From NCBI RefSeq assembly GCF_900115095.1, contig NZ_FOVH01000009.1:1-64000 (forward strand): a stretch of 64,000 nt of DNA, in the 5' to 3' direction. Position numbers and translations under genes: made by a program. The DNA comes from Actinomadura madurae (GTDB taxonomy: Bacteria > Actinomycetota > Actinomycetes > Streptosporangiales > Streptosporangiaceae). Under the pieces are notes generated by a model. The model saw only the letters and a program-made list of their open reading frames with translations. It made no database searches and was not told the origin of the DNA. This document shows, in pieces, positions 7,693 through 16,242 of the stretch; the first letter of the stretch is position 1, and every line of letters begins with the position of its first letter.

Positions 7693-8727
7693 TCACGCCT
7701 TCCGCGCGCCGATCGACTTCATCAGCGTCGGCCAGATCGCCGCCGCCTCACGGATCCACGCGGGCCAGTTGTGGCGGCCGTCGCCGTAGATGTGGGCGGT
7801 GTAGGGGATCTTCAGCTCGTCCAGCCGCTTCTTGAAGTCCTTGTTGTTCGCGCCCACCGCGATCTCGCTGAGCAGGCCGATGTCCCACGGCGCCACGTCC
7901 GGGTCGCCGGGCCCCGGGCGGCCGGTCGTGCCGGCGGAGAAGAACAGCCCCGTGCCGCGCAGCTTGGGCGCCAGCGAGGACGGGTCGTGCGCCGCCCAGT
8001 TGGCGTCGTCGGCCCACGGGACGCCCCAGATCGCGAACGGGTCCTGGCCGTTGCCGGCGTTCAGGAACATCAGCATCGCCGGCATCCCGATCGAGCGCAT
8101 CGACAGGATCCCGCTCAGCGACGCCGCGTACTTGAACAGCCCCGGATGCCGCGCCGCGTACGACATCGCGCCCGCGCCGCCGGAGGAGTTGCCGATCGCC
8201 GCGCGCAGCGCACCCGCGTGGTAGTTGCGCTCCATCAGCTGGCGCACCTCGGCGGTGTGGAAGGTCTCCCACTTGGGCGACCCGCCCTTGCCGTAGTTGT
8301 ACCAGTCGGTGTAGGAGCCGTTCTCGCCCTCCGGCATGACGACGATGACGTTGTACTTCGCCGCCCACGCCTCGATGTCGCTGTTCTTGGTCCAGGAGGT
8401 GTAGTTGTCCTGCCCGCCGTGGAAGGCGTACAGCACGGGCCACGTCGCCGTCGCGTTGCGCGACCAGTTCGCCGGGAGCAGGATGCGGGCCTTCACCGAC
8501 TTGCCCAGCGCGGGCGAGGCGATCGTGATGTCGACCGCGCGGGAGGCGATCTTCTTCTCCGCGGTGATGCGCGCGCCGTCGTCCGCCTTGACCGGGCCCG
8601 CCAGCGCCCGCGCCGGCCCCGTGCCGACCGCGCCGAGGCCCGCGGCCACGACGACGGTGATCGCCCCGGACGCCAGCGAGCGCCGCCGGTGCACGCGGTG
8701 TGATCGATGGCGGGCGGTGGGTGTCAT
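7693..8727 (-). CDS. Secreted esterase of the antigen-85/esterase D fold
   Basis: A 344-residue alpha/beta hydrolase with a twin-Arg-rich signal peptide (MTPTARHRSHRVHRRRSLAS, then a hydrophobic Ala/Val core to ~42). The mature domain has LYAFHGG (oxyanion region), nucleophile elbow G179-N-S-S-G183 with Ser181, and a catalytic His in GDGRHNWPAW. The length and order match the bacterial esterase family that includes the mycolyltransferase antigen 85. Since mycolates are not expected here, general acyl-ester hydrolysis is more likely. GAGG precedes the ATG at suitable spacing. It converges with the GH3 gene. Confidence 0.85.
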   Translation of the reverse strand: MTPTARHRSHRVHRRRSLASGAITVVVAAGLGAVGTGPARALAGPVKADDGARITAEKKIASRAVDITIASPALGKSVKARILLPANWSRNATATWPVLYAFHGGQDNYTSWTKNSDIEAWAAKYNVIVVMPEGENGSYTDWYNYGKGGSPKWETFHTAEVRQLMERNYHAGALRAAIGNSSGGAGAMSYAARHPGLFKYAASLSGILSMRSIGMPAMLMFLNAGNGQDPFAIWGVPWADDANWAAHDPSSLAPKLRGTGLFFSAGTTGRPGPGDPDVAPWDIGLLSEIAVGANNKDFKKRLDELKIPYTAHIYGDGRHNWPAWIREAAAIWPTLMKSIGARKA

Positions 8728-8858
8728 CTGCTCACCTCGCGGATCAGGCCCGACCCCCGTGGCCGCGCGACTTCCGCAGAGTGTCCTCGACCCGGCCGGA
8801 ATGATCTACATGGGCGGGTAACAAGAAACGCCCGTGCGGCTGTGGAGAAGTGAGTGCT

Positions 8859-9653
8859 TCAGGAGCCGCCGGTGGCGACCCCGGCCAGCAGCGCGGCGAG
8901 CTCGCGCGGCGCCGACAGCATCGGCCAGTGCCCGGTCGGCAGCTCCCGGTAGGTCCAGCCGGGCCCGGTCATCAGCGAGAAGACGGGGTGGCCGCTGTCG
9001 CCCATCTGCCTGACCGCGTCGAGCGGGATCGTGGTGGCGATGAGCGTGCGCGGCGTCGCCGGCAGCGGGTCGGGGCGGGTGAGCGCCTGCGTCGCGGTGC
9101 CGAACGGCTGGGGCGTGCCGCGCCCGCGCATGGCGGCCAGGTGCTCCTCGGTGAGGCCCGCGAGGTTGACCGGGTCGGCGGCGGCGTCGAACGGCGGCAC
9201 CGGCATGCGCCATCCGCCGCCCTGCTCGGCGACCGCCTTCTCGAGCTCGGCGCGCGCCTCGGCGTCGTGGAAGTCGATGCCGGCCATGCCGGACGGCATC
9301 GGCCCGCTGTCGACGTACACGACGTTGGCGATCCGCTCGGGGATCCGGTCGGCGGCGCCGGTGACGGCCATGTTGGCGCCGCTGTGGGCGACGAGGACGA
9401 CCTCGCGCATGTCCGCGTCCTCGATGAGCCTCACCAGGTCGGCGATCTGGGTCTCGACGTCGGAGCCGGGCGCGGACTGCTCCGCCCGCTCGGCCTGCCC
9501 GGCGGGGGTCACCGCGTGGACGGCGTGCCCCGCCGCGCGCAGCTCCGCCGCCACCGCGTCCCAGGCCCAGGCGCCGAGCCAGTAGCCGGGGACCAGCACG
9601 AACGTCGCCTCGGCGGAGGTCACGGTGTCAGAAGTCCCGCTGTCAGAAGTCAC
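8859..9653 (-). CDS. Alpha/beta hydrolase
   Basis: A 264-residue cytoplasmic alpha/beta hydrolase. The early strand FVLVPGYWLGAWAWDAVAAELRAAGH supplies the oxyanion region, VVLVAHSGANMAV holds the nucleophile Ser in an AHSGA elbow, and GHWPM near the C-terminus holds the catalytic His. The GTG start at 9653 follows AGAAAGGAC. Related proteins include salicylate-ester and EstC-like esterases; the substrate is unknown. It diverges from a WYL-domain regulator 82 bp away that probably controls it. Confidence 0.8.
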   Translation of the reverse strand: MTSDSGTSDTVTSAEATFVLVPGYWLGAWAWDAVAAELRAAGHAVHAVTPAGQAERAEQSAPGSDVETQIADLVRLIEDADMREVVLVAHSGANMAVTGAADRIPERIANVVYVDSGPMPSGMAGIDFHDAEARAELEKAVAEQGGGWRMPVPPFDAAADPVNLAGLTEEHLAAMRGRGTPQPFGTATQALTRPDPLPATPRTLIATTIPLDAVRQMGDSGHPVFSLMTGPGWTYRELPTGHWPMLSAPRELAALLAGVATGGS

Positions 9654-9735
9654 GGTCGGCCGTCCTTTCTCGTGGATGTGATCCCACGCTACGGTCGATA
9701 CCGGACAGGAACCGCCCGGATTTATGGAGTGGCCT

Positions 9736-10710
9736 GTGTCACATCCTCCACCGTCGCATCCGACCACCCGTGTCCTGGCCATGCTGGAGCTGCTGCAGGC
9801 CAACCAGCGCATCGGCGGCGCGGAGCTGGCGCGGCGGCTCGGCGTGGACGAGCGCACCGTCCGCCGCTACGCCGCCCGGCTGGAGGACCTCGGCGTCCCC
9901 GTCACCGCCGAACGCGGGCGCCACGGCGGCTACCGGCTCATGCCCGGCTACAAGCTGCCGCCGCTCATGCTCACCGACGACGAGGCCACCGCCGTGGTGC
10001 TCGGCCTGCTGGCCGGACGGCGGATCGGGCTTCCGGGGCAGGCCACCGAGAGCGCCCTCGCCAAGGTGGAGCGCGTCCTTCCCGCCGCGCTGCGCGACCG
10101 CGTCCAGGCGCTGCGCGACACCCTCGGGTTCACCGCCCCCGCGCGGGACGCCGCCGTCCGCGGTGCCGCCCCCGACACCGGCGCCGTCCTCACCCTCGCC
10201 GCGGCCGCCCGCGAACGCCGCCGCGTCCGGCTGCGCTACCGCTCCTTCCGCGGCGCCGACACCGAACGCGACCTGGACCCCTACGGCCTGGTGTTCCACT
10301 CCGGCCGCTGGTACGTCACCGGCCACGACCACCGCAGCGGCGAGATCCGCACGTTCCGGATCGACCGCGTCGCCTCCGCCGAGCCCGGCACCGCGCGCTT
10401 CGAGCCGCCCGCCGGCCTCGACCCCGTCCAGCACGTCACCCGGTCACTGGCCGCCGTCCCCTACGCCCACGAGGTGGAGGTGCTGCTGGAGACCACGATC
10501 GCCGAGGCGCGGCGCCGGATCCCCGCCGCGACCGCGACGCTGGCCGAGGACGCCGGGGGAGTGCTGCTGACCACCCGTGCCGAGCGCCTGGACGGGATGG
10601 CGCGGATGCTGGCCGGACTCGGCTTCCCGTTCGTCATCCGCCGCCCCGGCGAGCTGCGCGGCCACGTCCGCGACCTGGCCCGCTCACTCCAGGAGCAGGC
10701 CGGGCGGTGA
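9736..10710 (+). CDS. YafY-type HTH-WYL transcriptional regulator
   Basis: A 324-residue regulator. The N-terminal HTH_11-type winged helix (RVLAMLELLQANQRIGGAELARRLGVDERTVRRY) is followed by the WYL ligand-binding domain (LDPYGLVFHSGRWYVTGHDHRSGEIRTFRIDRV) and a C-terminal WCX module. I prefer the GTG at 9736, because GGAG lies 6 nt ahead of it; an in-frame ATG at 9724 has a weaker ribosome site. It is divergent from the alpha/beta hydrolase, the classic layout for local regulation. WYL proteins sense small ligands or nucleic acids; the ligand here is not known. Confidence 0.85.
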   Translation: MSHPPPSHPTTRVLAMLELLQANQRIGGAELARRLGVDERTVRRYAARLEDLGVPVTAERGRHGGYRLMPGYKLPPLMLTDDEATAVVLGLLAGRRIGLPGQATESALAKVERVLPAALRDRVQALRDTLGFTAPARDAAVRGAAPDTGAVLTLAAAARERRRVRLRYRSFRGADTERDLDPYGLVFHSGRWYVTGHDHRSGEIRTFRIDRVASAEPGTARFEPPAGLDPVQHVTRSLAAVPYAHEVEVLLETTIAEARRRIPAATATLAEDAGGVLLTTRAERLDGMARMLAGLGFPFVIRRPGELRGHVRDLARSLQEQAGR

Positions 10711-10723
10711 CCCGCGGCGCGGG

Positions 10724-11290
10724 TCAGAAGGAGGTGCGGGCGTCCCACTCGTGGCGGAGCATCGCGTAGATGACCTCGTCGCTCCACTCGCCCTTGACGA
10801 TCTCGTTCTGCATCAGGTGCGCCTCGCGGCGCATGCCGAGCCGCTCCAGGACGCGGGCGGACGCGGCGTTGCGGCCGTCCAGCCGGCCGCACACCCGGTG
10901 CAGGTCCAGCCCCTCGAAGCCCAGCCGCAGCACCGCCTCGGCGGCCTCGGTGGCGAACCCCTTGCCGTGGTAGGCCGGGTTGAAGATGTAGCCGATCTCG
11001 CCCTGCCGGTGCTCCCGGCTGCGCCACTGCAGGTTGACCTCGCCGATCAGCTCGCCGGTCTCGCGCCACTCGACGGCCAGGACCAGCCAGTCGCCTTCCT
11101 TCTCCACGGTCGCCGCGCTCATCTTCTGCTTCAGGAACGAACGCGACTCCTCCAGTGAACGCGGTTTCCAGTACAGGTACCGCGCCACCTCCGGCAGCGA
11201 CTGGTAGGCGTACAGGCCCTCAAGGTCGTCCTCGCGGAACGGCCGCAGGATCAGACGCTCGGTCTCGATCGGATAGGCGGGACGGAGCAT
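10724..11290 (-). CDS. GNAT-family N-acetyltransferase (RimJ/RimL-like)
   Basis: A 188-residue acetyl-CoA-dependent N-acetyltransferase. It starts TERLILRPFREDDLEGLYAY, typical of the RimJ/RimL-like branch. The acetyl-CoA pyrophosphate loop is in GYIFNPAYHGKGFATEAAEA (Q/R-x-x-G-x-G/A variant), followed by NAASARVLERLGMR. Substrates in this branch range from ribosomal protein N-termini to small molecules. A -10 box TAGGAT (11302-11297) ends 6 nt before the ATG, so the mRNA is probably leaderless. It converges with the WYL regulator. Confidence 0.85.
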   Translation of the reverse strand: MLRPAYPIETERLILRPFREDDLEGLYAYQSLPEVARYLYWKPRSLEESRSFLKQKMSAATVEKEGDWLVLAVEWRETGELIGEVNLQWRSREHRQGEIGYIFNPAYHGKGFATEAAEAVLRLGFEGLDLHRVCGRLDGRNAASARVLERLGMRREAHLMQNEIVKGEWSDEVIYAMLRHEWDARTSF

Positions 11291-11351
11291 GCGATGATCC
11301 TATTCACGGTAATCGCCCTTATGCGACCCGTGATTCCCCGGGACGGCCGCC

Positions 11352-12419
11352 CTAGGACCGGTGGGCGCCGCTCCCGTGCTCCCGCCGCCCGGCCTCCGCG
11401 GCCTTGTCCCCGGTCCCCGCCTCCTCCGGCGTCCCGGTCTCCCCGACACCGGTCTCGCGCCGCTCGTCCTCGTCGAACGCGCGGGTGTCGCGGAACTCCA
11501 CGTACGGCTCCTCCTTGGCCGACTGCCCGCCGGCGATCGCCCGGCCGCGCTCGATCTCGGCGTTCAGCTCGGCGCCCAGCAGGATCGCCAGGTTGGTGAT
11601 CCACAGCCACACCAGGAAGATGATGATCCCGGCCAGGCTGCCGTAGGTCTTGTTGTAGGAGGCGAAGTTCGCCACGTACAGCGCGAACAGCCCGGACGCG
11701 GCCAGCCACAGGACGATCGCCAGGACGCCGCCCGCCGTGACCCACCGGAACCCGCGCCTCGCGTTGGGGGAGGCCCAGTACAGCAGCGAGAACAGCAGGC
11801 TCACCACCAGCACCAGCACCGGCCACTTGGCGATGCCCCAGATCGTGACCGCCTGCGAGCCGAGCCCGAGAATCTCGCCGATCTCCCGGGCCAGCGGCCC
11901 TGACACGACCACCGCGATCACCGACGCCGACAGCAGCACCAGCGTCAGCAGCGTGACGCCGACGCGGATCGGCACGGTCTTCCAGAACGGCCGGCCCTCG
12001 GGCACGTCGTAGACGACGTTGGAGGCGCGCATGAACGCCCCTACGTACCCCGACGCCGACCACACCGCGGCGCCCAGGCTCAGCACCGCGACGACGCCCG
12101 CGCCGCCGCTGCCGCCCTCCAGCTGCCGGATGCTGCTGATCAGCAGGTCCCGGACCGATCCGGGCGCCAGGTCCCCGACGCTGTCGATCAGGTCGTCGGT
12201 GGCCGACTGGCCGGCCAGGCCCACCAGCGACACCACCACCAGGATCGCCGGGAAGATCGACAGGATGGAGTAGTAGGTGAGCGCGGCGGCCCAGTCGGAC
12301 AGGTTGTCCTTCTTGAACTCGCCGGTGGTGCGCTTGAGCGCCTGCCCCCACGACCGCACGGGCAGATCTGTCGGCGCGCCGGGTCCTCTGCGCAGGAACG
12401 CGCTGGTTCGGCCGTGCAT
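11352..12419 (-). CDS. YihY/BrkB-family inner membrane protein
   Basis: A 355-residue protein with six to eight membrane segments. AALTYYSILSIFPAILVVVSLVGL and the later YVANFASYNKTYGSLAGIIIFLVWLWITNLAILLGAELNAEIERGR are diagnostic of the YihY/virulence factor BrkB family. The C-terminal ~60 residues are hydrophilic and acidic. The function is unresolved (once proposed as RNase BN, now considered a membrane protein of unknown role). It is last in an apparent operon with a holin-like DUF1469-type protein and a DUF3618 protein, a combination that recurs in actinobacteria. Confidence 0.88.
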   Translation of the reverse strand: MHGRTSAFLRRGPGAPTDLPVRSWGQALKRTTGEFKKDNLSDWAAALTYYSILSIFPAILVVVSLVGLAGQSATDDLIDSVGDLAPGSVRDLLISSIRQLEGGSGGAGVVAVLSLGAAVWSASGYVGAFMRASNVVYDVPEGRPFWKTVPIRVGVTLLTLVLLSASVIAVVVSGPLAREIGEILGLGSQAVTIWGIAKWPVLVLVVSLLFSLLYWASPNARRGFRWVTAGGVLAIVLWLAASGLFALYVANFASYNKTYGSLAGIIIFLVWLWITNLAILLGAELNAEIERGRAIAGGQSAKEEPYVEFRDTRAFDEDERRETGVGETGTPEEAGTGDKAAEAGRREHGSGAHRS

Positions 12420-12444
12420 GAGTCCGTCCTCTTTCCCGGCCCTC

Positions 12445-12891
12445 TCAGAAGAACTTCCGGCGCCGGCGGCGCACCTCGATGGCGCGCTTCTGGCCGGTGC
12501 GGAACCGGACCTGGACCGGTGCCCTGCGGCCGCGGCCGAGCCGCATCCGCGGCGTGCCCCGGAGCCGCATCCGCGGCGTGCCGCCGAGCCGCATCCCCCG
12601 GCGGCGCATCCACAGGGCGGCGCCGGCGACGGCGCCCGCGGAGCCGATCACGATCCCGCCCCGCCGCGCCCTGGACACCGTCTTCTCCGAGCCGGCCGCC
12701 CGCCACGCCGACGCGGCCGCGTCGCGGGCCCTGCCCCGCGCGTACTCGGCCTTCTGCCGGGCCATCGCCCTCACATCGGCCTTCGCGGCCAGCTGCTCCA
12801 CCGTGTCACCGAGCTCGTGGCGCGCCCGGTCGACGTCCTGGCGCAGCTCCTCGGTCCCGGCGGCCGCGCCGTGCTTGCCCTGCGTGGTCAT
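12445..12891 (-). CDS. DUF3618 protein
   Basis: A 148-residue protein. The segment TEELRQDVDRARHELGDTVEQLAAKADVRA is the DUF3618 signature: an amphipathic helix with an R/H-xELGxT core. A short hydrophobic segment (GGIVIGSAGAVAGAALW) suggests a peripheral or single-pass membrane protein. The C-terminus is very basic and contains a short in-frame repeat (MRLGGTP, MRLRGTP, MRLG), seen in the DNA as near-identical direct repeats around 12536-12600. The ATG overlaps the upstream stop as ATGA. Confidence 0.8.
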   Translation of the reverse strand: MTTQGKHGAAAGTEELRQDVDRARHELGDTVEQLAAKADVRAMARQKAEYARGRARDAAASAWRAAGSEKTVSRARRGGIVIGSAGAVAGAALWMRRRGMRLGGTPRMRLRGTPRMRLGRGRRAPVQVRFRTGQKRAIEVRRRRRKFF

Positions 12892-13376
12892 CGGTGCGTC
12901 GCCCTCTCCTTCAGCTCGGCCACGGCCTGCCGGGCCTCGTCCATCGCCTTCTCCGGCCGGGGCGGTGTGGCGCGCCTGGTCTGCGCGCGGCCCAGCATCG
13001 CCAGCACACCCGCCACCAGCATCAGGAACCCGCCGATGATCAGCGCCGCGGCCCACACCGGCAGCGTCACCGCGATCCCCGCGATCGCCGCGGCCAGCAG
13101 CGCCCCCAGCCCGTAGAGGGCGACCAGGGCCGCGCCGCCGAACATGCCCGCGCCGGTGCCGGCGTGGCGGGCCTTGTCCTTCAGCTCGGCCGCCGCCAGG
13201 CGCATCTCGGCGCGCATCAGCTCCGACACCTGCTGCGCGGCCTGCCGGACCAGCTCGCCCGTGCCCGCCCCGTGACGCCCGTCACCGGACTCCGGTGCGC
13301 GCCCGAAATCCTGCCGGTGTGCTCCCAGCGTCCCGGCCTGGCCCTCACCATCGTGTTGCCGACGCGCGATGCTCAT
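12888..13376 (-). CDS. Holin-like DUF1469-superfamily membrane protein (actinobacterial phage holin family)
   Basis: A 162-residue protein. An amphipathic helix (LVRQAAQQVSELMRAEMRLAAAELKDKARHAGTGAGMFGGAALVALYG) is followed by two hydrophobic segments (residues ~75-130), the architecture annotated as phage holin family/DUF1469 in actinobacteria. These are chromosomal membrane proteins rather than prophage lysis genes. It is first in the operon with DUF3618 and YihY (4-bp overlap with the former). Together they may act on envelope organisation; this is inference. Confidence 0.75.
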   Translation of the reverse strand: MSIARRQHDGEGQAGTLGAHRQDFGRAPESGDGRHGAGTGELVRQAAQQVSELMRAEMRLAAAELKDKARHAGTGAGMFGGAALVALYGLGALLAAAIAGIAVTLPVWAAALIIGGFLMLVAGVLAMLGRAQTRRATPPRPEKAMDEARQAVAELKERATHR

Positions 13377-13479
13377 CGCTCCAGGCCTCCTCCGCATATC
13401 GTTACGAAGCCTGGTGGTGGCGTTCCCTCAGCTCATGGGCTAAACGTGTCCGCGCCCCGACCCGCGGTGAACGCGGGGG

Positions 13480-14229
13480 TCAGCCGCGGCCCACGAACGA
13501 GGGCATCGTGGTGGCCATCACCGTCAACGACTGGACGTTGGCCTCCAGCGGCAGCCCGGCCATGTAGAGGACGGCGTCGACGACGTGGCGCACGTCCATC
13601 CTCGGCTCGGCCTTCACCGTCCCGTCCGCCTGCAGGGTGCCCGCGCCGAAACCGCCGGTCAGCTCGGTGGCGGCGTTGCCCACGTCGATCTGCCCGCAGG
13701 CGATCCGGTACGGGCGGCCCTCCAGCGACAGCGTCTTGGTCAGCCCCGTCACGGCGTGCTTGCTGGCGGTGTAGGCCACCGACCGGGGACGCGGCGTGTG
13801 CGCCGACAGGGACCCGTTGTTGATGATCCGGCCGCCCTGCGGGTCCTGGTCCTTCATCATCCGGAACGCCTGCTGCGCGCACAGGAACGCGCCGGTCAGG
13901 TTGGTGTCGACCACCGTGCGCCACTCGTCGTGGGAGAACTCCTCCACGGGCGCGGACGCACCGAACACGCCCGCGTTGTTGACCAGCAGGTCCAGGCGCC
14001 CCCACCGGTCGCGGACGGCGCCGAACAGCCCCTCGACCGAGCCGGGGTCGGTGACGTCGGCGGGCACCGCCAGCGCCTCCCCGGCCCCGCCGCGCGCCGC
14101 CGCCTCCTCCAGGCGCCCGGCGCGGCGCCCGGCCAGCGCGACGCGCCAGCCGCCGTCCAGCAGCGCCGCCGCGATCGCGGCGCCGATGCCCGATCCGGCG
14201 CCCGTCACCAGCGCGACCCGTCCCTCCAT
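13480..14229 (-). CDS. Short-chain dehydrogenase/reductase
   Basis: A 249-residue classical SDR. It has the cofactor loop TGAGSGIG (9-16), NNAG (84-87), Ser140 in NNGSLSA and the catalytic pair Y153-x-x-x-K157. The Arg-rich segment at the end of strand 2 (AGRRAGRL) suggests NADP(H). The substrate cannot be assigned. It stands alone between the holin-like operon and the RNA-repair pair. Confidence 0.9.
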   Translation of the reverse strand: MEGRVALVTGAGSGIGAAIAAALLDGGWRVALAGRRAGRLEEAAARGGAGEALAVPADVTDPGSVEGLFGAVRDRWGRLDLLVNNAGVFGASAPVEEFSHDEWRTVVDTNLTGAFLCAQQAFRMMKDQDPQGGRIINNGSLSAHTPRPRSVAYTASKHAVTGLTKTLSLEGRPYRIACGQIDVGNAATELTGGFGAGTLQADGTVKAEPRMDVRHVVDAVLYMAGLPLEANVQSLTVMATTMPSFVGRG

Positions 14230-14261
14230 CGGCGACCTCCCGTCCGATACCGCTCGCCTGT

Positions 14262-14299
14262 CAGCTCAGGCGTACCAGCTCAGACGTACCAGCTCAGAC
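14262..14299. repeat. Short tandem repeat between SDR and HD-kinase genes
   Basis: A 14-nt unit, CAGCTCAGGCGTAC then CAGCTCAGACGTAC, is repeated and followed by a partial third copy CAGCTCAGAC. The repeat runs into the stop codon of the HD-kinase gene (14294-14296), so copy-number change here would alter the end of that gene or the spacer. No hairpin is evident. Confidence 0.6.
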
Positions 14300-15418
14300 G
14301 GTGGCGAGCCAGTCGACGCGGTGCGCCTCGGTCGGGTCGGGGGTCTCCCAGCGGCGGACGAGCCGGTTGATCACCGCGTCCGGGACCGGCGCCGCCCGCG
14401 CCCGGTTGCGGTCCCGCAGCACCCGCGGCGGCGCCTCCAGCGCGACCACCTCGACGCGCCCCCGGTAGCCGGCGATGAGGCCGGTGCACAGGTCGCGCTG
14501 CGTCCGCGACACGTTGGTGGCGTTCCACACGAACGACCGCCCGGCGCGCAGGTGCCCGCGGGCCAGCTCGTGCGCGGCGGCGGCCACGGCGCGCTGGTCG
14601 CCGGCCGGGTCGACGCCCATCTCGGCGCGGAGCCGGTCGAGGCTGACGACCGGCACGTCCGGCCGGTTCGCCTCGATCCAGTGGTCCTTGCCCACGCCCG
14701 GCAGGCCGGACAGGACGGTCACGGTGCAGCGCGTGTCGTCGTAGGCGGCGTACCCGGGGTCGCGGCCGGGCTTGCGGAAGTACCAGAACCGGGCGTGGTC
14801 GGACGGGAACGCGCGCGGCCCGTCCAGGCAGTCCTGCTCGGCGCAGTACTCCCCGTACAGGGCGACGTTCTCCAGCAGCTCCTCGGTGTCGGGGCAGATC
14901 CGGCCGAGGATGTCGGCCGACGCCAGCAGCACCAGGTCGTCGTTGCGGGCCAGCAGGCTGACCCGGAACGCGATCTGCTGCAGGTCGGGGCGCTCCAGCG
15001 CCCAGAACGGCACCTGGTGGTGGCGGATCAGCGCGGCCACGTGCTCGCGCCACGCGACCGGCGCGCCCAGCTCCCACAGGATGCGGCGCACCATCAGGTC
15101 GCCGCGCCGGGAGTGGCCGCGGGCGGTGATGCGGCCGTCGTCGTCGACGGCGGTGCAGTGCGGCTTGGCGATGTCGTGCATCAGCACGGTCGTGAACAGC
15201 CGCACCCGCTCGGCCGCGGGTCGCGCCCGCCACTGCGGCAGCGACGCCAGCGCCTCGCACGCCAGCCGGGTGTGGACCTCGACGTCGCCCTCGCCGTGGT
15301 AGACCGCGTCCTGCGGGACCCCGGCCAAGTCGCGCACCCAGTCGAAGGCGTCGCGGATTCGGTCCCAGGGGACGGTCCAGTGCGGCGGCGCCGGGCACAG
15401 CTCCTCAAACACCCGCAT
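14294..15418 (-). CDS. HD phosphoesterase-polynucleotide kinase (HD-Pnk-type RNA end-healing enzyme)
   Basis: A 374-residue two-domain protein. Residues ~45-170 form an HD phosphohydrolase domain with His49, H81-D82 (LMHDIAKPH), His102, the RHH at 132-134 and Asp169. Residues ~230-360 form a P-loop kinase with G238LPGVGKD245, Asp261 in SLDRLR (position of the general base in T4-type polynucleotide kinase) and a basic lid RDRNRAR. The same order is found in bacterial HD-Pnk enzymes, which remove 2',3'-cyclic or 3'-phosphates and phosphorylate 5'-OH ends. The start overlaps the end of the RNA ligase gene by 14 bp, so healing and sealing activities are made together. Likely role: repair of RNA cut by ribotoxins. 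Confidence 0.85.
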   Translation of the reverse strand: MRVFEELCPAPPHWTVPWDRIRDAFDWVRDLAGVPQDAVYHGEGDVEVHTRLACEALASLPQWRARPAAERVRLFTTVLMHDIAKPHCTAVDDDGRITARGHSRRGDLMVRRILWELGAPVAWREHVAALIRHHQVPFWALERPDLQQIAFRVSLLARNDDLVLLASADILGRICPDTEELLENVALYGEYCAEQDCLDGPRAFPSDHARFWYFRKPGRDPGYAAYDDTRCTVTVLSGLPGVGKDHWIEANRPDVPVVSLDRLRAEMGVDPAGDQRAVAAAAHELARGHLRAGRSFVWNATNVSRTQRDLCTGLIAGYRGRVEVVALEAPPRVLRDRNRARAAPVPDAVINRLVRRWETPDPTEAHRVDWLATV

Positions 15419-16190
15419 ACAACACCTCCGGGTCGGCGAGCCCGTTGGCGACGATCGGCCGGTCCTGCCAGTGGGTGCCGGAGTCCAGGATCGCGGTGAG
15501 GAAGCTCGGCCGGACCCACTTGTAGCGGCCGACGGTCTGCCCGTCCTCCTCCACCTTGATGTAGAGGCCCTCCATCTCCTCGGAGGTGTCGGTCTCCTCG
15601 GTGACGCGATCGGGGTCGGCGCCGCCCGCCCGCGTCGCGTCCCGCAGCGCGTCCCGCCACGCCGGGGTGCGGCACGTGGACGGCCCCGCGAGCGCGGTCA
15701 GCGCGGCCACCTCCGGCAGGGGGCCCTCGTGCAGGACGGGGACCGGCACTACCGGCGTCCCCTCCAGCAGCTCCCGGCGCCGCGCGGTCGACAGGAACGT
15801 CCCGTCCGCCAGGTCGAGGACGTCGAACTCGCAGAAGTAGTGGGGGAGCGCGTCGTAGAAGACGGTGTGCTTGGCGTACAGCCACTCCCCGTACAGGACG
15901 TAGCGGTCCCGCAGACGCTCGCGCAGGACGTGCTGGACCGACGCCGCCCACGCCTTGAACGGCCCGAACTGGCGCTCGCGCGGCCCGCCGGTCAGGTAGT
16001 GGCCGCGGCTCTGGAGCCGCAGGTCACCGTCCGGGGTGAAGCTGATGCCGGCGTTGGCGCCGTCGAGTTTCTCCTCCACCACCAGGTACCGCCCGGCGAT
16101 GGCCGCGAACGGCACCGCGGCGAGATCGTGGTCGCCTGGCTGGAGCCGGGAGCCCTCGATGTGCCGGGTCCGGGGGTACTTGCGAAGCAT
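15405..16190 (-). CDS. ATP-dependent RNA ligase (Rnl-type nucleotidyltransferase)
   Basis: A 261-residue covalent nucleotidyltransferase. Motif I is EEKLDGANAGI with the adenylated Lys41, motif Ia includes LQSRGHY, motif III is YVLYGEWLYAKHTVFYD (Glu102) and CEFDVLD, motif IV is MEGLYIKVEE (Glu207), and motif V is YKWVR (Lys224). The small size and KxDGAN/EGLYIK motifs fit RNA ligases of the Rnl2-like group rather than DNA ligases. It is the promoter-proximal gene of a two-gene unit with HD-Pnk. Together they could convert broken RNA ends (2',3'-cyclic phosphate and 5'-OH) into a sealed strand. Confidence 0.85.
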   Translation of the reverse strand: MLRKYPRTRHIEGSRLQPGDHDLAAVPFAAIAGRYLVVEEKLDGANAGISFTPDGDLRLQSRGHYLTGGPRERQFGPFKAWAASVQHVLRERLRDRYVLYGEWLYAKHTVFYDALPHYFCEFDVLDLADGTFLSTARRRELLEGTPVVPVPVLHEGPLPEVAALTALAGPSTCRTPAWRDALRDATRAGGADPDRVTEETDTSEEMEGLYIKVEEDGQTVGRYKWVRPSFLTAILDSGTHWQDRPIVANGLADPEVLYAGV

Positions 16191-16242
16191 GCCGACCGTT
16201 GTAGGCGAGCGCGCCCGATCATGTCGACCGGTTTTCGGCGCC

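Noticed and set aside
12536..12600. Regular direct repeats that might suggest a CRISPR-like array
   Set aside because: They are in-frame repeats coding for MRLGGTP-type units in the DUF3618 protein, without spacers. No CRISPR array or cas gene is seen anywhere in the window.
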